Positions 48,001 to 61,000 of a stretch of DNA of 64,000 nt are shown here, piece by piece. Location: positions 5,304,926 through 5,368,925 of the forward strand of contig CM067351.1 of the NCBI GenBank assembly GCA_034190875.2, read 5' to 3'. How positions within the stretch are numbered: the stretch's first letter is position 1; each line of letters opens with the position of its first letter. The notes under the pieces are model-generated. The model ran no database searches. It worked only from the letters and a program-made list of their open reading frames with translations, and was not told the DNA's origin. Origin of the DNA: Urechis unicinctus. Lineage: Eukaryota; Annelida; Polychaeta; Xenopneusta; Urechidae. The translations under genes and the position numbers were made by a program.

Positions 48001-50945
48001 CGTTTCTCTGGAACTTCCAATGACAAGAGTGACAAAATAGGGCTAAATAAGGAACGCCCGATTGCCTTGGTGCATCCAGGGTAATCGCTAAAAATTTAAC
48101 GTTATGATGCAAAATAACTTACAACGTTGAATCGTTGAATAATGTCCGGGTCAATGTCAAATTTGTTAAAAACTGTACGAAAAGGTCAAGTACTAGTTCA
48201 AGTCAGGATCAAATATCATAATACGCCACTCTTAAGTGCTGTCGTATTTATAGTGAAAGATGGGGGTGGCTTGATGTGGTGAGCTGTGATTGGCTAATCG
48301 GGTGCTTGGGGTCATTTGGACTCTCTTGCAATTATCAAAAGCTTTTAATTGGATATCAAGTGGGTCTATGTTAATTGTTATGGGAATAGACGGGATTCGA
48401 ATGTTTACATCAAAGGGTTGTAAATCAAACTAAAACTTTATGGAGGGATGGAGAGGTGGTGAGTGTATGTGTTCATAAATGCATGCGTGTATTTATGCGT
48501 TTGTTGGGGGGTGAAATATACTAACAAATTGACAGACAAAACTCAACGGGGATATAGTAATAAATAGCACAGCAAATCCATCATTTGTTGCGTAGCATGT
48601 GTACATTACACTTGATTGAATACGGCTTCAATATGTCTATGTTGTGCTGCGACTGGTTGATGCCATACGTAAAGGTTACCACATGACTGAAAAGGAAACA
48701 CGATGTGAGTTACCATTGTCACCTTATTCAGGGTCATGACAGATGACAGTCATAGTGATTAGATATAATTAGATTTAACGCCAACCTCATGGGCATGCCT
48801 ATACTTAATATCGATATAAGATGGTAGTTTCTAGGATCCAAAACACGTTGTTTACAATACCGCACGCTGCGGTTTTGTGATTACAGGATTACGCTAACGC
48901 CGTGCCATCCATAAATTGCTCATACTGCAACTACAATAGATTGGAAAATGAGAAAAATGATTGAGCACATCGACATAGATAGGTGTCAATGAGGATGTCG
49001 CACACATAGATATTTGCACCGAAGCTGCAGTTCAGCTGATTGCGGGATCAATAGCGACATACATGCCTGAAGTGTGTAGTACTCTGATGTGATCTGTACG
49101 GTATTCATATATATGCGGCACTTAAACAATTCCATTTATTGACAATGCTTTAGAAAAGGTTTAATGATTGCTGGCTGTCAAAAAATCGGAAGATTCATTG
49201 CTATACAATATAGTACGCACCGATTCAACGCATGCTAATAAAGGCAGTGCTTTTGTTCTCAATCCAGAATGCTTGAGCACTGCTGAAGAAAAATAAATTG
49301 GTTTAAGCAGCCGGTTTTGATTGTTCTTTCTGGATGGAACCTACCTAGAAAAAAACAGCGTGGAATAACTAACCTCAATGCCGATGCAACTTAATCTCTC
49401 AATCTTGTCAATAAGATCGGAAATTTTCCAATTGAGCGATTGGAATGTTAATAAATCACTTATATTCTGATAGTGTACCCCGTCGAGAGAGCGTTTGCAA
49501 TACCGGAAATTGCACTTATAGCTTTTGAATTCATTGTTACGCTTATTCGATTATGTTCGTTGATTTATCTGCTTTATGCTTTATCCATTCACATATCCTT
49601 CACTTCCTGAATACATTCATATCCCATTAATTACAAAAGGGAACGGTATTCCTGTACAAAGCTTCGTGCTAAATTATGAGAACCTTACGCGCTAAAATGA
49701 CTGGTGTTCACATTTTTTAATCAAATAATAAGTTCTGACTATTGACTCGTGTAGTTTTAACTACAATCGCCATGGCGAAGCTGTGATAGCGAATAATGCC
49801 TCCAGTTGGCCGACGTAAGGTAACAAATAACTGCGTCGGGTTTATCACCAGACAAACAAATCGCTTATTTCGCTGGAACCAATGCGTTGCCAAATATCTA
49901 CGAGGTGATCCATGTGACAACAGCGACACATCATATTAGTGAGACAACATACTCAAGAAAAAACAGCCGTTGTTTTTCATTGTGGTCGATATAGACATTC
50001 TCTGACCGCTTCATTCATCCAATCATTTTTTTTCTCGGCTGCAATGCTTTTCAGTAATCCAATAAGCTTCATTCGCCGATTTTAGGTTGAATAATATAGC
50101 TTACTGATCATTTTTGGCCATAGCGGTTTTGACAAAATATCGATATGAGCTATAAACACAGCTCCTGTAGGTAAAATCGAAAATATATTTCAATATACCA
50201 CCGAATGTCCCAATTACAATGCACATAGCCATGGCATTCGTGACATTGTTCAGATGTTGAAAAGATCTGTAGTTAACTAGAGCATCAACTCCAAACACAC
50301 AACACTATTAACAGATTGCTAGAAATGATGCAGCTCTGCTATAGAAACCATTACCTATCAGGTAGATCTTGCTATACGACCTGCGTATGGAATTTATTAA
50401 TATGTGCCCTTTCTTGGTGAATATTAACGGCATCCTTCAGTAGCACCCAAACGGTATTTGCTTTGAGGCAATATACCAAATAGAATAACGGCAGTACTGA
50501 TAATATTTACTGAATTGAAAAGATGCTGCAGCTTTGTCTTCTGCTGCTGTTGCTTCAAGCACAACAGCTAACGGCTATATGCGAATGAAATGGCTCTTAT
50601 GCCATTGTAATTGGTTCATATTAGGTTTGTATGATAATCATTGATTGCTATAAATAAGCGATATTTCAAAAAACGTCTGTGAATAACTGTGTCATGCTTT
50701 GCGTATAGATGGCTTATAAATATATCTTGATACAAATAGGTCGGTAGGTTTCACGAGAGATGTTGCTTTATCAATTATCGCTAACGTATATTGTCAATGC
50801 ATGTGCCTATACCATTCCCTATTGAGTCGATCTTGTTAATCAAAAGACAATGTGAAACGCTGTATTTTATTTTGTGTTCATTAGTATTGGCGTCCAATTT
50901 GCTGCGACATCGAAAACAGGCGCGGTCTTCTACCCCCTCAATCGA
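42090..50945 (-). repeat. Right arm, inner block of the giant inverted duplication
   Basis: Reverse-complement counterpart of 8,460-15,060. It is longer mainly because of the right-only segment at 48,215-50,195 and extra sequence near 44,110-44,665. The shared (GT)n at 45,610-45,655, the CCCGGTGATCGGGAGG block at 47,848 and the GGATTACGAAGTTTGG block at 47,243 are good anchors. No gene recognised. Confidence 0.9.
48215..50195. repeat. Right-arm-only segment
   Basis: In the left arm the flanks of this segment are adjacent (9,205-9,220). About 2 kb were therefore inserted here or deleted from the left arm. I looked for inverted ends and for long frames (the longest is 49,717-49,929, 70 codons) and found nothing that names it. 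Confidence 0.65.
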
Positions 50946-53900
50946 AATCGTTCAAGCAGTGAGAACATCAGGTTTCGTATTGACAAATGTAAAAACTGAA
51001 ACGTCTTCCGCATTGCACTTCTTATGGATTATTTATGTATTCAGAATCGAGTCATCCAATCAATATGGAGTTATTCGGTAGTTTGGTATAACGGTCAATT
51101 AATTGGATCGGAACCACGAGAACTGTCTCCATAACTACATAGGCACCATTGTGCAGATAAATGCGTGTCGACTATCAACACCCGCTAGGTAATTGCTAGT
51201 GCGTACCAGCGTCTCTCTCACTCAATTGTCAATATCTATTACATGATGCCAATCACAATGGCAAAACTTAAAGGCAAATCGAAGGAGTAAAAAGCATGCG
51301 GCAGGGTTGATTGGCGTGCCATTCTACATTAAAACGATCATCCATCATTGGTAGACGTCATATTGATAAAACCAGTAAGCGTTGAAAGTATATTGGTGTA
51401 CGTCTCCTTTCAACTTGACATGCAAACTCATGCGCTCGGTACGCTGATGCAATATATTATTAACCATATTAATCATAACAAGCGCTTAGAAATAATGTTA
51501 GTTATACATGTATATCGTTATTGCTTGCCACACGTACCATGTCGCTTGTAGACTACTTTCACGTGATATCTAGCCAATGACATACAATATGTAGAGTAGA
51601 CCTGAGTTCCATTCTTATTTGAACTTAACATTATTGATTATGTCGTGGTAGTTCTATCGTTATTATATCTAGCAATTGAGGCCCGCTTAATTAACAATAG
51701 TAGCGATTGGTAATTTACAGCGATGTTTATTGTTCTGAATTTCTGGTGATCGACGATGTCTAAACCGTTACAGTATGTAACTGAACCAGCATCATCCACT
51801 AACCTCATTAGATAAAACACGGTTTACGTCATGTTTATTGTACTCTTTATCGAGGTTATCTCAGAATTATAATCAAATTCACATGCTAGACATATATCAT
51901 GTTACCCATTATTATAATGCCCGTTTCAGTGTAATTATATAGTGAATAGTAATAATATATATTAAGCTAAAACTGTTGAGCGTTCGTGCATACTAGAATT
52001 TGACACATTGGTGTATTGCATCGTAGTTATACTGTAATACATTATACTAGACGGTCAGCAATAAACTATGAGTGATTCAATTTTGGTTTAAGCATCAGTA
52101 GTCTCTGACAAACCAAGTACATATATGTGTAGTATCGAGCTGCACGAATTATTCTTTGAACGGCTTAAGTCTAATTTTTACGCTCTTGTCAGGACCCAAC
52201 GATGGCATTTTGCACGTTGAATATTTCAGCGTTCCGTTCAGTCGCCACATTGGTAACAAAGACAAAATAGCAATCCTAGCGCTCTGGGTTACTGGACAAA
52301 CTCCTGCAGCATACGTAACTGTACGCATATGCAGTGCATTCTTACAAAATGTTTATTAAAAAAATAGTGATGAAACCATGATGATGAATGTGTACCATTG
52401 TAGTGCACAAATGAGTACATGGCTAACTAAGTGATTACTGAGTCGCCTGTGTAACTCAATCTCCTGCCATCCAAACTATATGTGTGCTTAGAACGGTTTT
52501 ATTAGTATTACTGAGTCGATTGGCAGCACTATTGCGTATCGCATAATGCATTCACAATAATGAGTTTACCCCATATTTTCTCCATGATTTCTGCATTTCT
52601 TCAAAATACATAGTTGTCCTCACGACAGCAGGCATCCTAATATACTCAAGCGCTATTGAATGATCAACTGCTGCTATTGTAAAAGGACAATGTGCAATAG
52701 TTGTCCTGTTTATCAAATAAATTGTACTCTGCGAAGAATAGCCTTAAAGTAGTAAATGATATAGCATATGTGATTTGCAATGCAATGAAGGATGCAATCG
52801 TGGCTGTGGTCAGATTGTGAACTCAAATCTTTTAAACTCTATTCACTAGTACATGACTTGTGTATAACTTTATGAATCTCACAAGCATGTTTTGTCAAAA
52901 GAATGATATTAAGCATTTTTTTTAACGACCGCACATTTTACAGCAACCATCGGCTATTCGACTGGATTTATCACCTATACAAAGACAGACATAATAGTAA
53001 GCTGTGGTATCAAAATATTTTATAGCCCATGCATCGACACTAATTTCTCTATATTGTGCTAAATAAAAGGCTATATCATATCAGTGCTAGAAATTATACA
53101 TAATGTAGACTCTGACAGCATTTTGCTCATTAATAGTCCGACAGGCCTTCCGCAATTATCCATACATGATAGCAGGTTGTCCGGTTGATGGCAGTATATG
53201 CCAATTACAAACTTGGCAATTTTGCCTACATACAACAACTACCTGTATTTTGTGTTGATTTGAATCAGGCTTAAAGCTCTTGCTAGTGACTAGGGTGGTT
53301 GTCTATGGATAAATCTTTTTGGTACTTCACTACTCCGATCGTTACTGACCAGTGCCTAAGTAAGCGTTATAAATGCGAGTTACGGGATGAACAGATCATA
53401 CATTTATCATTATGAATTAAAATATAAACCACTACAACTGTGATGTCGAATACCCTGTACATTATGTTTCATCCTACAGTCGAATGGTCGGGCAATACAA
53501 CTACGTACGTTAATGTCAAGATGATTTCACCGATTATTGCAATGTCGTCTCTGCATAGTTATTCACTGGAAATAAATGATCCTTAAAGAGCCCATACATT
53601 TTGATGACTTAAACTTATGCATCATCATCAAAGAATTCTCAGCTGTTCTCGACTAATTCCAATTTATCTTTTTTCAATGTTGGGTCTCCCATGGGAACAT
53701 ATGGATTTACCTAATATAAATGATTAACTGTGTACGACGTATTTTACACTACCTCACCCTAGCCAGATATATATCCTCTATTAAAGCGATTTCGTAATTG
53801 AAATCTTAATTTCACAATCCATATAGTGTACATGTATAAAATTAAAGCTAATTACCCAATATTACGGTTGGTATAATAACATTCCCACATACGCTATGAC

Positions 53901-54399
53901 ATACCGATGCATCTTTCCTCAGATGCTACGCCGACAAATAGGTTGGTTATATGCAATGGAGTCTGTAGGTCGCGTATTTATAGTATCTAGAGGTCTTTAG
54001 ATTTGCTTGGACTAAATTAGACATTGATCTTGTTATAGCACATGATGTGTTATAATTTAAACGATATATCGATACGTTGTCTGTTGTACGCAATAGGTAA
54101 CAGTGGCGATAGCATCGGACATCATAGATGAAGGGAAAATAATATCCTTGTGAAAGATAAATTATGAAACGTGCCAGCATCGCACCTTATACAATATTTA
54201 TCACACTATAACATACATATGACGAGCGTAATTTTTAATTTACGTTTGTTTGGATAAATGGAAGTATGTTAATCTTGCAGACGTGATAATCATCACAAAT
54301 ACTGTGCAACAAAAGATAAAGGGTCCCTGCGATCCTACGAATGTAGCAGACTATATTCATGGTCAATATGAAACATCAAAATGATGGAGTTATGCATCA

Positions 54400-54585
54400 T
54401 TATTGACTATTTGTGATACCAGAACAACCTTGATTCCAGCCACCAGGGGGATCAGTTTGAATGAGGTGTGGTATTGATGAGTCTAGTCTCAAATGGCCGT
54501 AGGGCTTGTAATTAATATGCGCAGCATAGGCACCGCCTCCGAGGCGCAGAATTTGGAAGGCATCTACGTAAGTACAGAGTGTCAT
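54400..54585 (-). CDS. Hypothetical 61-codon ORF
   Basis: Unrecognised. It starts at an ATG (54,582-54,584 on the minus strand) and encodes a Gly- and Pro-containing sequence (QILRLGGGAYAAHINYKPYG, TDPPGGWNQGCSG). Its composition is clearly more balanced than the surrounding AT-rich DNA, which suggests a remnant of a coding exon. No signal peptide or motif is seen, and there is no copy elsewhere in the window. Confidence 0.2.
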   Translation of the reverse strand: MTLCTYVDAFQILRLGGGAYAAHINYKPYGHLRLDSSIPHLIQTDPPGGWNQGCSGITNSQ

Positions 54586-54834
54586 CAATCAACCATTGGC
54601 TTGTCTCTAGCGATACAATGATATGTGTAGTTTGTCCCTGAAGTCAGAAGAATATTGGACTACTTTGGTTGAAACAATTGCATCTAAGCTTTGCACAACA
54701 GTCACAAACTAAAGTATATTCCCTGTCCACAGGTATCGGTTATATGCATGTTTTTATAGATAATCACTAACGCGCAATGCTACTTGAGAGGCATTTACTA
54801 TGTCTAATGTTAGTATATAAATAACATAAAACTA

Positions 54835-55029
54835 GTGCTGCCATGGGTCAATTCAAAACCAAAGACCGCAAATCGCCGTGACGCGGCATCATATGGAGAA
54901 GACATTCGACGCACTGTTTGTGTCTTATTATGTCAAGCCAGAAATGACGCTGGAACTGTAAACCCTTTAATCGTTATGTTCCGCTACTTGGATACGGTCA
55001 CGAAGCAGCCTGTGTACCACATGCTGTAG
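54835..55029 (+). CDS. Hypothetical 64-codon ORF
   Basis: Unrecognised. The frame opens at a CTG and contains ANRRDAASYGEDIRRTVCVL and a hydrophobic PLIVMFRYL. It is in the same GC-balanced patch as 54,400-54,585 but on the other strand. It may be the remnant of an inserted gene; it could equally be chance. Confidence 0.2.
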   Translation: MLPWVNSKPKTANRRDAASYGEDIRRTVCVLLCQARNDAGTVNPLIVMFRYLDTVTKQPVYHML

Positions 55030-55479
55030 ATAAGACGGATGGATAAGAGTTGATTCGGTGATTCTGGAACCAAGCCGTTATCAACCTGAAGGCAAACTTC
55101 AGAGCCATTACGCCGCATCAATCTGAAATTCAGTGGGGAGAACTGAGTGGATCGATCAATCGTGGTATATCAAATGTGCTATATATTATGTTATGGGCAA
55201 CTAAACATGGGATTTATTGATGTAGGAAGCCATATTTATATGCGTTTCTTCGTCGGATCACGGTAACAGACCGGTAGAGAGCTCAAAAACCGTACAGTGA
55301 ATATGAATAAACAAGATACAAGAAACAACTTCAGAGCTAGCAGCTAATCCAATTAAACCTGCGCATGTCTATATGACGGCACCATTTTTCATGTGTACCT
55401 CGGGGCAAGTAATTACGTTCTCTAGATTAGGATGAGCGAATAGCAATGACCAAGGCCATGGTTTTGATTGATGTATCAT

Positions 55480-58010
55480 GTTCAGATGGTATTCAGATAT
55501 TGCTAGTCCGAACGAATAAGTGGCTGAACAAAGAGCCGCATTATTATGTCATAACCTAACGTAAAGTAGGTAAAACGAGCAGTCAGAGCAAACTATTGGC
55601 GCCATGAGTTGTGCCCCACCGGGTATGTTACCTAATAAGGTCACATCAACTGTATGCTCGTTTAGACATTGTAATGTATGTATTGATTGTTGATATCAGT
55701 GTCATACCGACTTATATAACCAATGTTAGCCGATTGCATCCATAAACCTTCAATATTTTTGACTCTCGATAAAGTAAAATCTTGAAACAGTTTTGCCTCT
55801 AAGCAATCAATAACGTATCTCTTTCATCGCAATTGCAGATTCAACACCGACTTTCCATTAAAATCTACGACACATCAATCAATTAGCGATAAAGCATGCA
55901 GTTATAAAATTAAGATTGGCTTTAAAAATGAGAGGTCTGCCTAGCACTTGTTATCGCGTTTAGATATTAAAGGATGGTCAAAAAGTAAAGGCTATTACAA
56001 ACATTTTAACTATCCTACTAATGTCTTTCCATTTTAACATCTTTTACGAAGCAAATCAGGTGGTGGCTAAGCACCTTGTCATGCGTAACGGTATCATCAA
56101 AGTGTAATTGAATGACTTGGAAATCGCAGTGACGGTGACTATAATCAGATTCATTTTCGTTACGTTCATCCATTGTTCGTGTAATCATATTGCGGGAGTA
56201 TATCCAGAATGTAAAGCGTTTACCGACACACCAAAGTGTATGTAAACCATGGGCAGTATTTACAAAGAGGAACGCAAATAAACTAAATACATAAAAGATA
56301 ATAAATAAATCAAGGAAGCCTTGCACGAGTACACTTATGCGACACGGAAAGATCCACCAATATGCAATCTCTTGCTATGTCAACATTAAAAGCCAACATA
56401 AGGTGAGCGATTATGATTGTATCATGTCGCGTTGGTGTATTGATGGCAGTTAATATATTTGTTCGAAAGTCCCATATATCCCTGAAATCGTATCAGTCGT
56501 TGTGTATGCCTTGCGAATGCCATGCTTGCTTTGCTGTCGCCTCCCTCAGGGTGTACGTGACCAAAGTATTTAGTGGCTTCTTTCATTGTGCTTTCTGCGA
56601 CGTCATTCGGCGAAATATTGTGTCATACGAGGACGGCTTCAGCGTACCTGATACCATAGAATGACATATAAGCTGAAGCATATGTCGTCACAATGGTTCT
56701 GAGAGAGGAGAGGGATAAACCACTTTGGATGTGAGTTATTACGTGTAGGTCGTTGATTTTGCGTTGCTATGTGATATCCGTCTACCTACGCATTCTTGTG
56801 CTTTGTCGTCTGAATTATTAAAGCTCCCTGTGACTTACCGCAAAACAGCATCAAATGTAAGCATCTTATATCAGCGTCGGCTCATATGCAATATTTTTGC
56901 CCAAAGCCTGCGACAAAACCCTTCCATCAAAGTGCATACTAAAGCACAATTGTAGACCTTGCACTTTCGTGAGGGATGTCCGCATGCTAAATTTGCCACA
57001 CTCAACATATTTTCACAGAGGACATTTCTTACGTCCAATTATTGCATGACACGTTATATTGCGTTGACACGTTGTATTATGACGCCGTTGGTCATTTAAT
57101 GGAAGCATTTACATCATCATAATGAGCACATGCACATGTGCTAGACTTTAAAAATAACCTTAAATCTTCCATCGATTGTGCGCGTTGATTTTTTACATTG
57201 CGCCATTTAAACGCTAGCTGGCTAATAAACTGTATATGAAGTGATTAAATCTGCACTTAAAGATAACTAAATCATGTGACAAAAGCTTTTCTGTATGTGG
57301 ATGCATAACATTTATCCATATCCAGGATAGTAACATTGGGACGCAAGACCGGCTTCGCATCCGTATTTATCCAAAAGCAACTTCACAGTTGCACATTGAT
57401 CACACAGGGCAAATAGAGCAAATCAATAGGAAAATGTACTTGCATTTGTATTTGCATGCTTTGGTTCATATAATCTCTTACAAGCGCAAATGTCGATTTA
57501 TTAAACAAGTAAGCTGAACGTAAATTGGCAGATGTTATGCGATACGTTAACACAAAGCCTCCTTGTATCACGGAAATAGACAGTTTATTAATATGGTAAT
57601 ATACAATTAATGACAACCCACATTGCTGTACTGCTATACAAAGAAATCTTGCGGTGGAAGGCAATTGTTCTGGGTCATAAAATGTCCGGCTGCAATGTTC
57701 TCTTCTTATCAGCACCAGTCTGGTGCTGCAATAAGCGCCTTTGGTATAAAGCATATTTACACTTTATCTTGGATTCACTCGATGAATCGTATCGTTAAAC
57801 AGAAAGCTAAGGCGCATTATCAAAACAATGACAACGGTGAAAACCTTCCAAAGTAATATCCCACACTTAATGGGTCCAACGTCATTAAGCTAATACTTTC
57901 CACATTAATGGCTGCAACAATGAAAATTATATGACGGTACATTATTTTTGCAATGCACATAACGATTTCTTCAATTCTTGTATTCATGTTATGCAGTCAT
58001 AAAACGCACG
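55480..58010 (-). repeat. Right arm, outer block of the giant inverted duplication
   Basis: Reverse-complement counterpart of 1-2,790. The match reaches the first bases of the window (CATAACATGAATAAAAGAAT at 37-56 against the complement of 57,970-57,990), so the true outer end of the duplication cannot be seen on the left. Confidence 0.85.
56018..56374 (-). CDS. Candidate conserved exon, hydrophobic segment (right copy)
   Basis: Partner of 1,932-2,342. The frame opens after the same TAG and runs to a TAG at 56,018. It encodes the same tryptophan pair and Leu/Phe-rich stretch (FLDLFIIFYV). In the first 35 compared codons 30 residues are identical to the left copy, although 14 codons differ. 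Later it diverges more, but a fully conserved block (FDDTVTHDKVL) follows. There is no in-frame ATG at the start. Unknown function; it is the only frame in the arms whose substitutions favour third positions. Confidence 0.3.
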   Translation of the reverse strand, partial: QEIAYWWIFPCRISVLVQGFLDLFIIFYVFSLFAFLFVNTAHGLHTLWCVGKRFTFWIYSRNMITRTMDERNENESDYSHRHCDFQVIQLHFDDTVTHDKVLSHHLICFVKDVKMERH

Positions 58011-61000
58011 AATCCATTTGTAAACGCAACAGTTAATTACTCCTATTTACATCTCAGAGAAGAAACACATACAATTCATTTAATGTAGTAACAGCAGTGA
58101 CATCTTTTGCTGCTGCTATTTAGCGAATGGAATGGCAGTGGAATTATGTAAAAGCCCGAACCATATACTATTGTTTATGTCTGTCAGGTAAACGTAGTCG
58201 ACTTAATGGACTTGTTGACTGCTAAATCAACCGTGGAATATGTGTGTCTGGCCAAAGTGAATATACCATAATTCTTTTGGAAACTAGTACTTTTGCCACT
58301 GGCGTCTTGTCCTTGGTCCAGTAGCAAAAGGCATTTTTATCACATGCTTCGCATATACTGTATCAGATACATGTTACTGGCTTACTTAACTCAAGAAACG
58401 CCACCCGTAATTATCATGAATAATTTTTCTCATTCTGGAATATCGGTGTTCGCCCCTAACCGGCTTACTAGGTATTGTAGGGCACTGGTAATAACCATCG
58501 ATTTCAGTGCCTCTAAATTTAATGTTACTAGAGGGTAGCAACCAAAGAAGTACACCTACTGTGTTTCGTCTTTGAATTCAGTCAATTGTGCATATTATAG
58601 AAAGAGTGCAATTACAATATCACCCTTTGTATTGGTCCAGCAGAAAAATGGCACAGCCCCCTCATACAATGGATTGAATACAATTACGATCGAAGGCTTT
58701 GTGTTTGTCACAGAGACACGGGGCGCTCTTATGAGTTTTTTGTAAATGCCATGTTTACTGGAGGTTACTGGAGGTCTGGTAGATTTTGCTGGCTTATGGT
58801 ATATGTGAGCAGCTCGGACATGTTTGATGTGATATACTGATAATGTTGGTTTATCAAAGGAAGAGTGTTGTTAATGAAGAGCCTCCGGAAATATAATGCC
58901 TCACAATATACAATAACGTAATAAACTCATGTATATTCGTCTTAATAATAGTAGACAACCCGAAGGCGGTTGGTATATCTTTGGATCAGCAGCATCGAGC
59001 TCTGCTGCATTGGTCTTTGGCTATTGCAAAGGCAACGTATGCCGGAACCCAACGATTATGAAACATATGTCAGTTAATATCCAATTGATGTATCATTTGT
59101 ATTTTGTTATCCACACATGACGTCACTGACATTTTGTAACAAGATGATATTATTTCCATGCGTGTTTAGTTTGTCAAGGAAGGAATACGAGCATCGAGGT
59201 GAAGCAGAGGTCATCCATCGCGGGCATTGATTTCAAGTAGGTTAAAATCAAGCAGATATGCATGTTAGATTATAAGATCATCTCTATATGGCATTCTGCC
59301 TCCCATTGGCAATTGATAAGGTAACGCCTACCATCTCCATTCCCACATTTTTGTACATTAAGTTGGCATAATTTAGCAAAACCATGATTTACGTCACTCT
59401 AAAAAGATCATACTGAGATGGATGACCACAAATGCTCTCAAATATGACATTAAAGAATGCATTGATTTATCATTATATTGTACGTAAGTGACATATTCGT
59501 AAATACTTTCCCATCGAAAAAAATGTATACGTTCCATGCATGGCCTGAAATGTGGCACTTAAATCTTGTTGATCACGTCTCCTTGATCTAACTCCGATAC
59601 AACCTCGACGTAATGCATAGATCAAGTCGTGTCGCATACATTCACCATGCCACGGTTTCATGATACTGCTTTTCCTCGTATCAGGTGTTATAAACGTCGA
59701 TTAATCTGACCACATACAATCCTGATGAGTCAGCCATGTCACGAATATAATGGTTTTTGTTATCAACTTCACCATTGGCGGGACGCTGTATTCAACATAT
59801 TCTAACTACACGATTGAAGTTAAGGCCAGTCCACAGAGCCTTTCTTTTAAACAGCGCAATCATCAACACGGCTCGATACTAATGACAAATTGCTCAATTG
59901 TTGGTCCATACAATCGATTGTCACAGAACCGATGGCATCAAGTAAAATACGTGCTGCAATTGGCCCCATTCGTTATGTATAAAGCGAGAGGATCAATGTC
60001 AAGCATGCTTGCACATACCATGATCAACTTTTTCAGATTGGGGTAAGGCAATCGATGTTGGATAAGTAAAAGCATAAAGCTATCTATGTGTGACATTGGT
60101 CTGGCGATAAAACGACAATACACAGTTACACATAGCGAATCTTTAAATATATATGATTCAATAACGTATATGTAAGGTTAGTGAGCCTGAGATATATAAG
60201 TTGCATAGATGCAGTTAAAACACCCTTGAGAGGGTTTCTAAATGTTTCATAAATATTTATGACACACGACTTTCATGACATTCTATTCCACGTATCAACG
60301 AAAAAGAAAATTCAATATATAATCGTTATTCAGACGCAAGCTTAAACAGTCAGATGTCTGACAGTTCCCTGTTTTCCTTTCAATCTATCACACGCTAGTG
60401 AAAACACAGGCACTTACAGATAATGGTGAAATAAGCTAAGTGCGTTCCATTCGCCTTGGCATAGCTGGTGAGTGAAGCATGAATCAATGCGTTAAAATGG
60501 GGTAACTTCCACAGTCTGAAATATAAAAACGTTCGCTATTAATACAATTCGTCAGACAATGTCATCATGGCCTTTCCTCGCGCTAATGCAAAATGGCCGA
60601 CATATCTGTTGTATCAGTGTTTGCATCCAATAGAGGATAGAGGGACACTGTTATCAATACATGGTCTCGCAAATCTACCAGGTTTCACTCGTAGGTCAAA
60701 TTTATCGTTACAACACCATCACCTTTGATGTATCTTTTGTTCAATCAGATACGAAGATAGCCAAACATATGCCTCGAGAATATCACCGAATCGTGCTGTG
60801 TATCATACATATGCATTCAAGCACAATGATGCTAAATCAAGTTGTGTTGCCTTCTATGATGGGGCACATTCGATGTAATCACTAATTGATACCAGTTGTA
60901 ATAAACTAATTGTCGCCTTCATCACATTCACGCGTACTATGAGATACTTTTATTAGACAATTAATACTGTATTGATTGTCAGCAAATATTATACTCATTC

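Larger units (their letters stand above)
50946..55480. other. Unmatched middle of the right arm
   Basis: Apart from 50,960-51,020 I could not find the counterpart of this stretch in the left arm. Two more GC-balanced frames (54,400-54,585 and 54,835-55,029) are listed separately. Otherwise it is AT-rich with short random frames. Confidence 0.5.
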
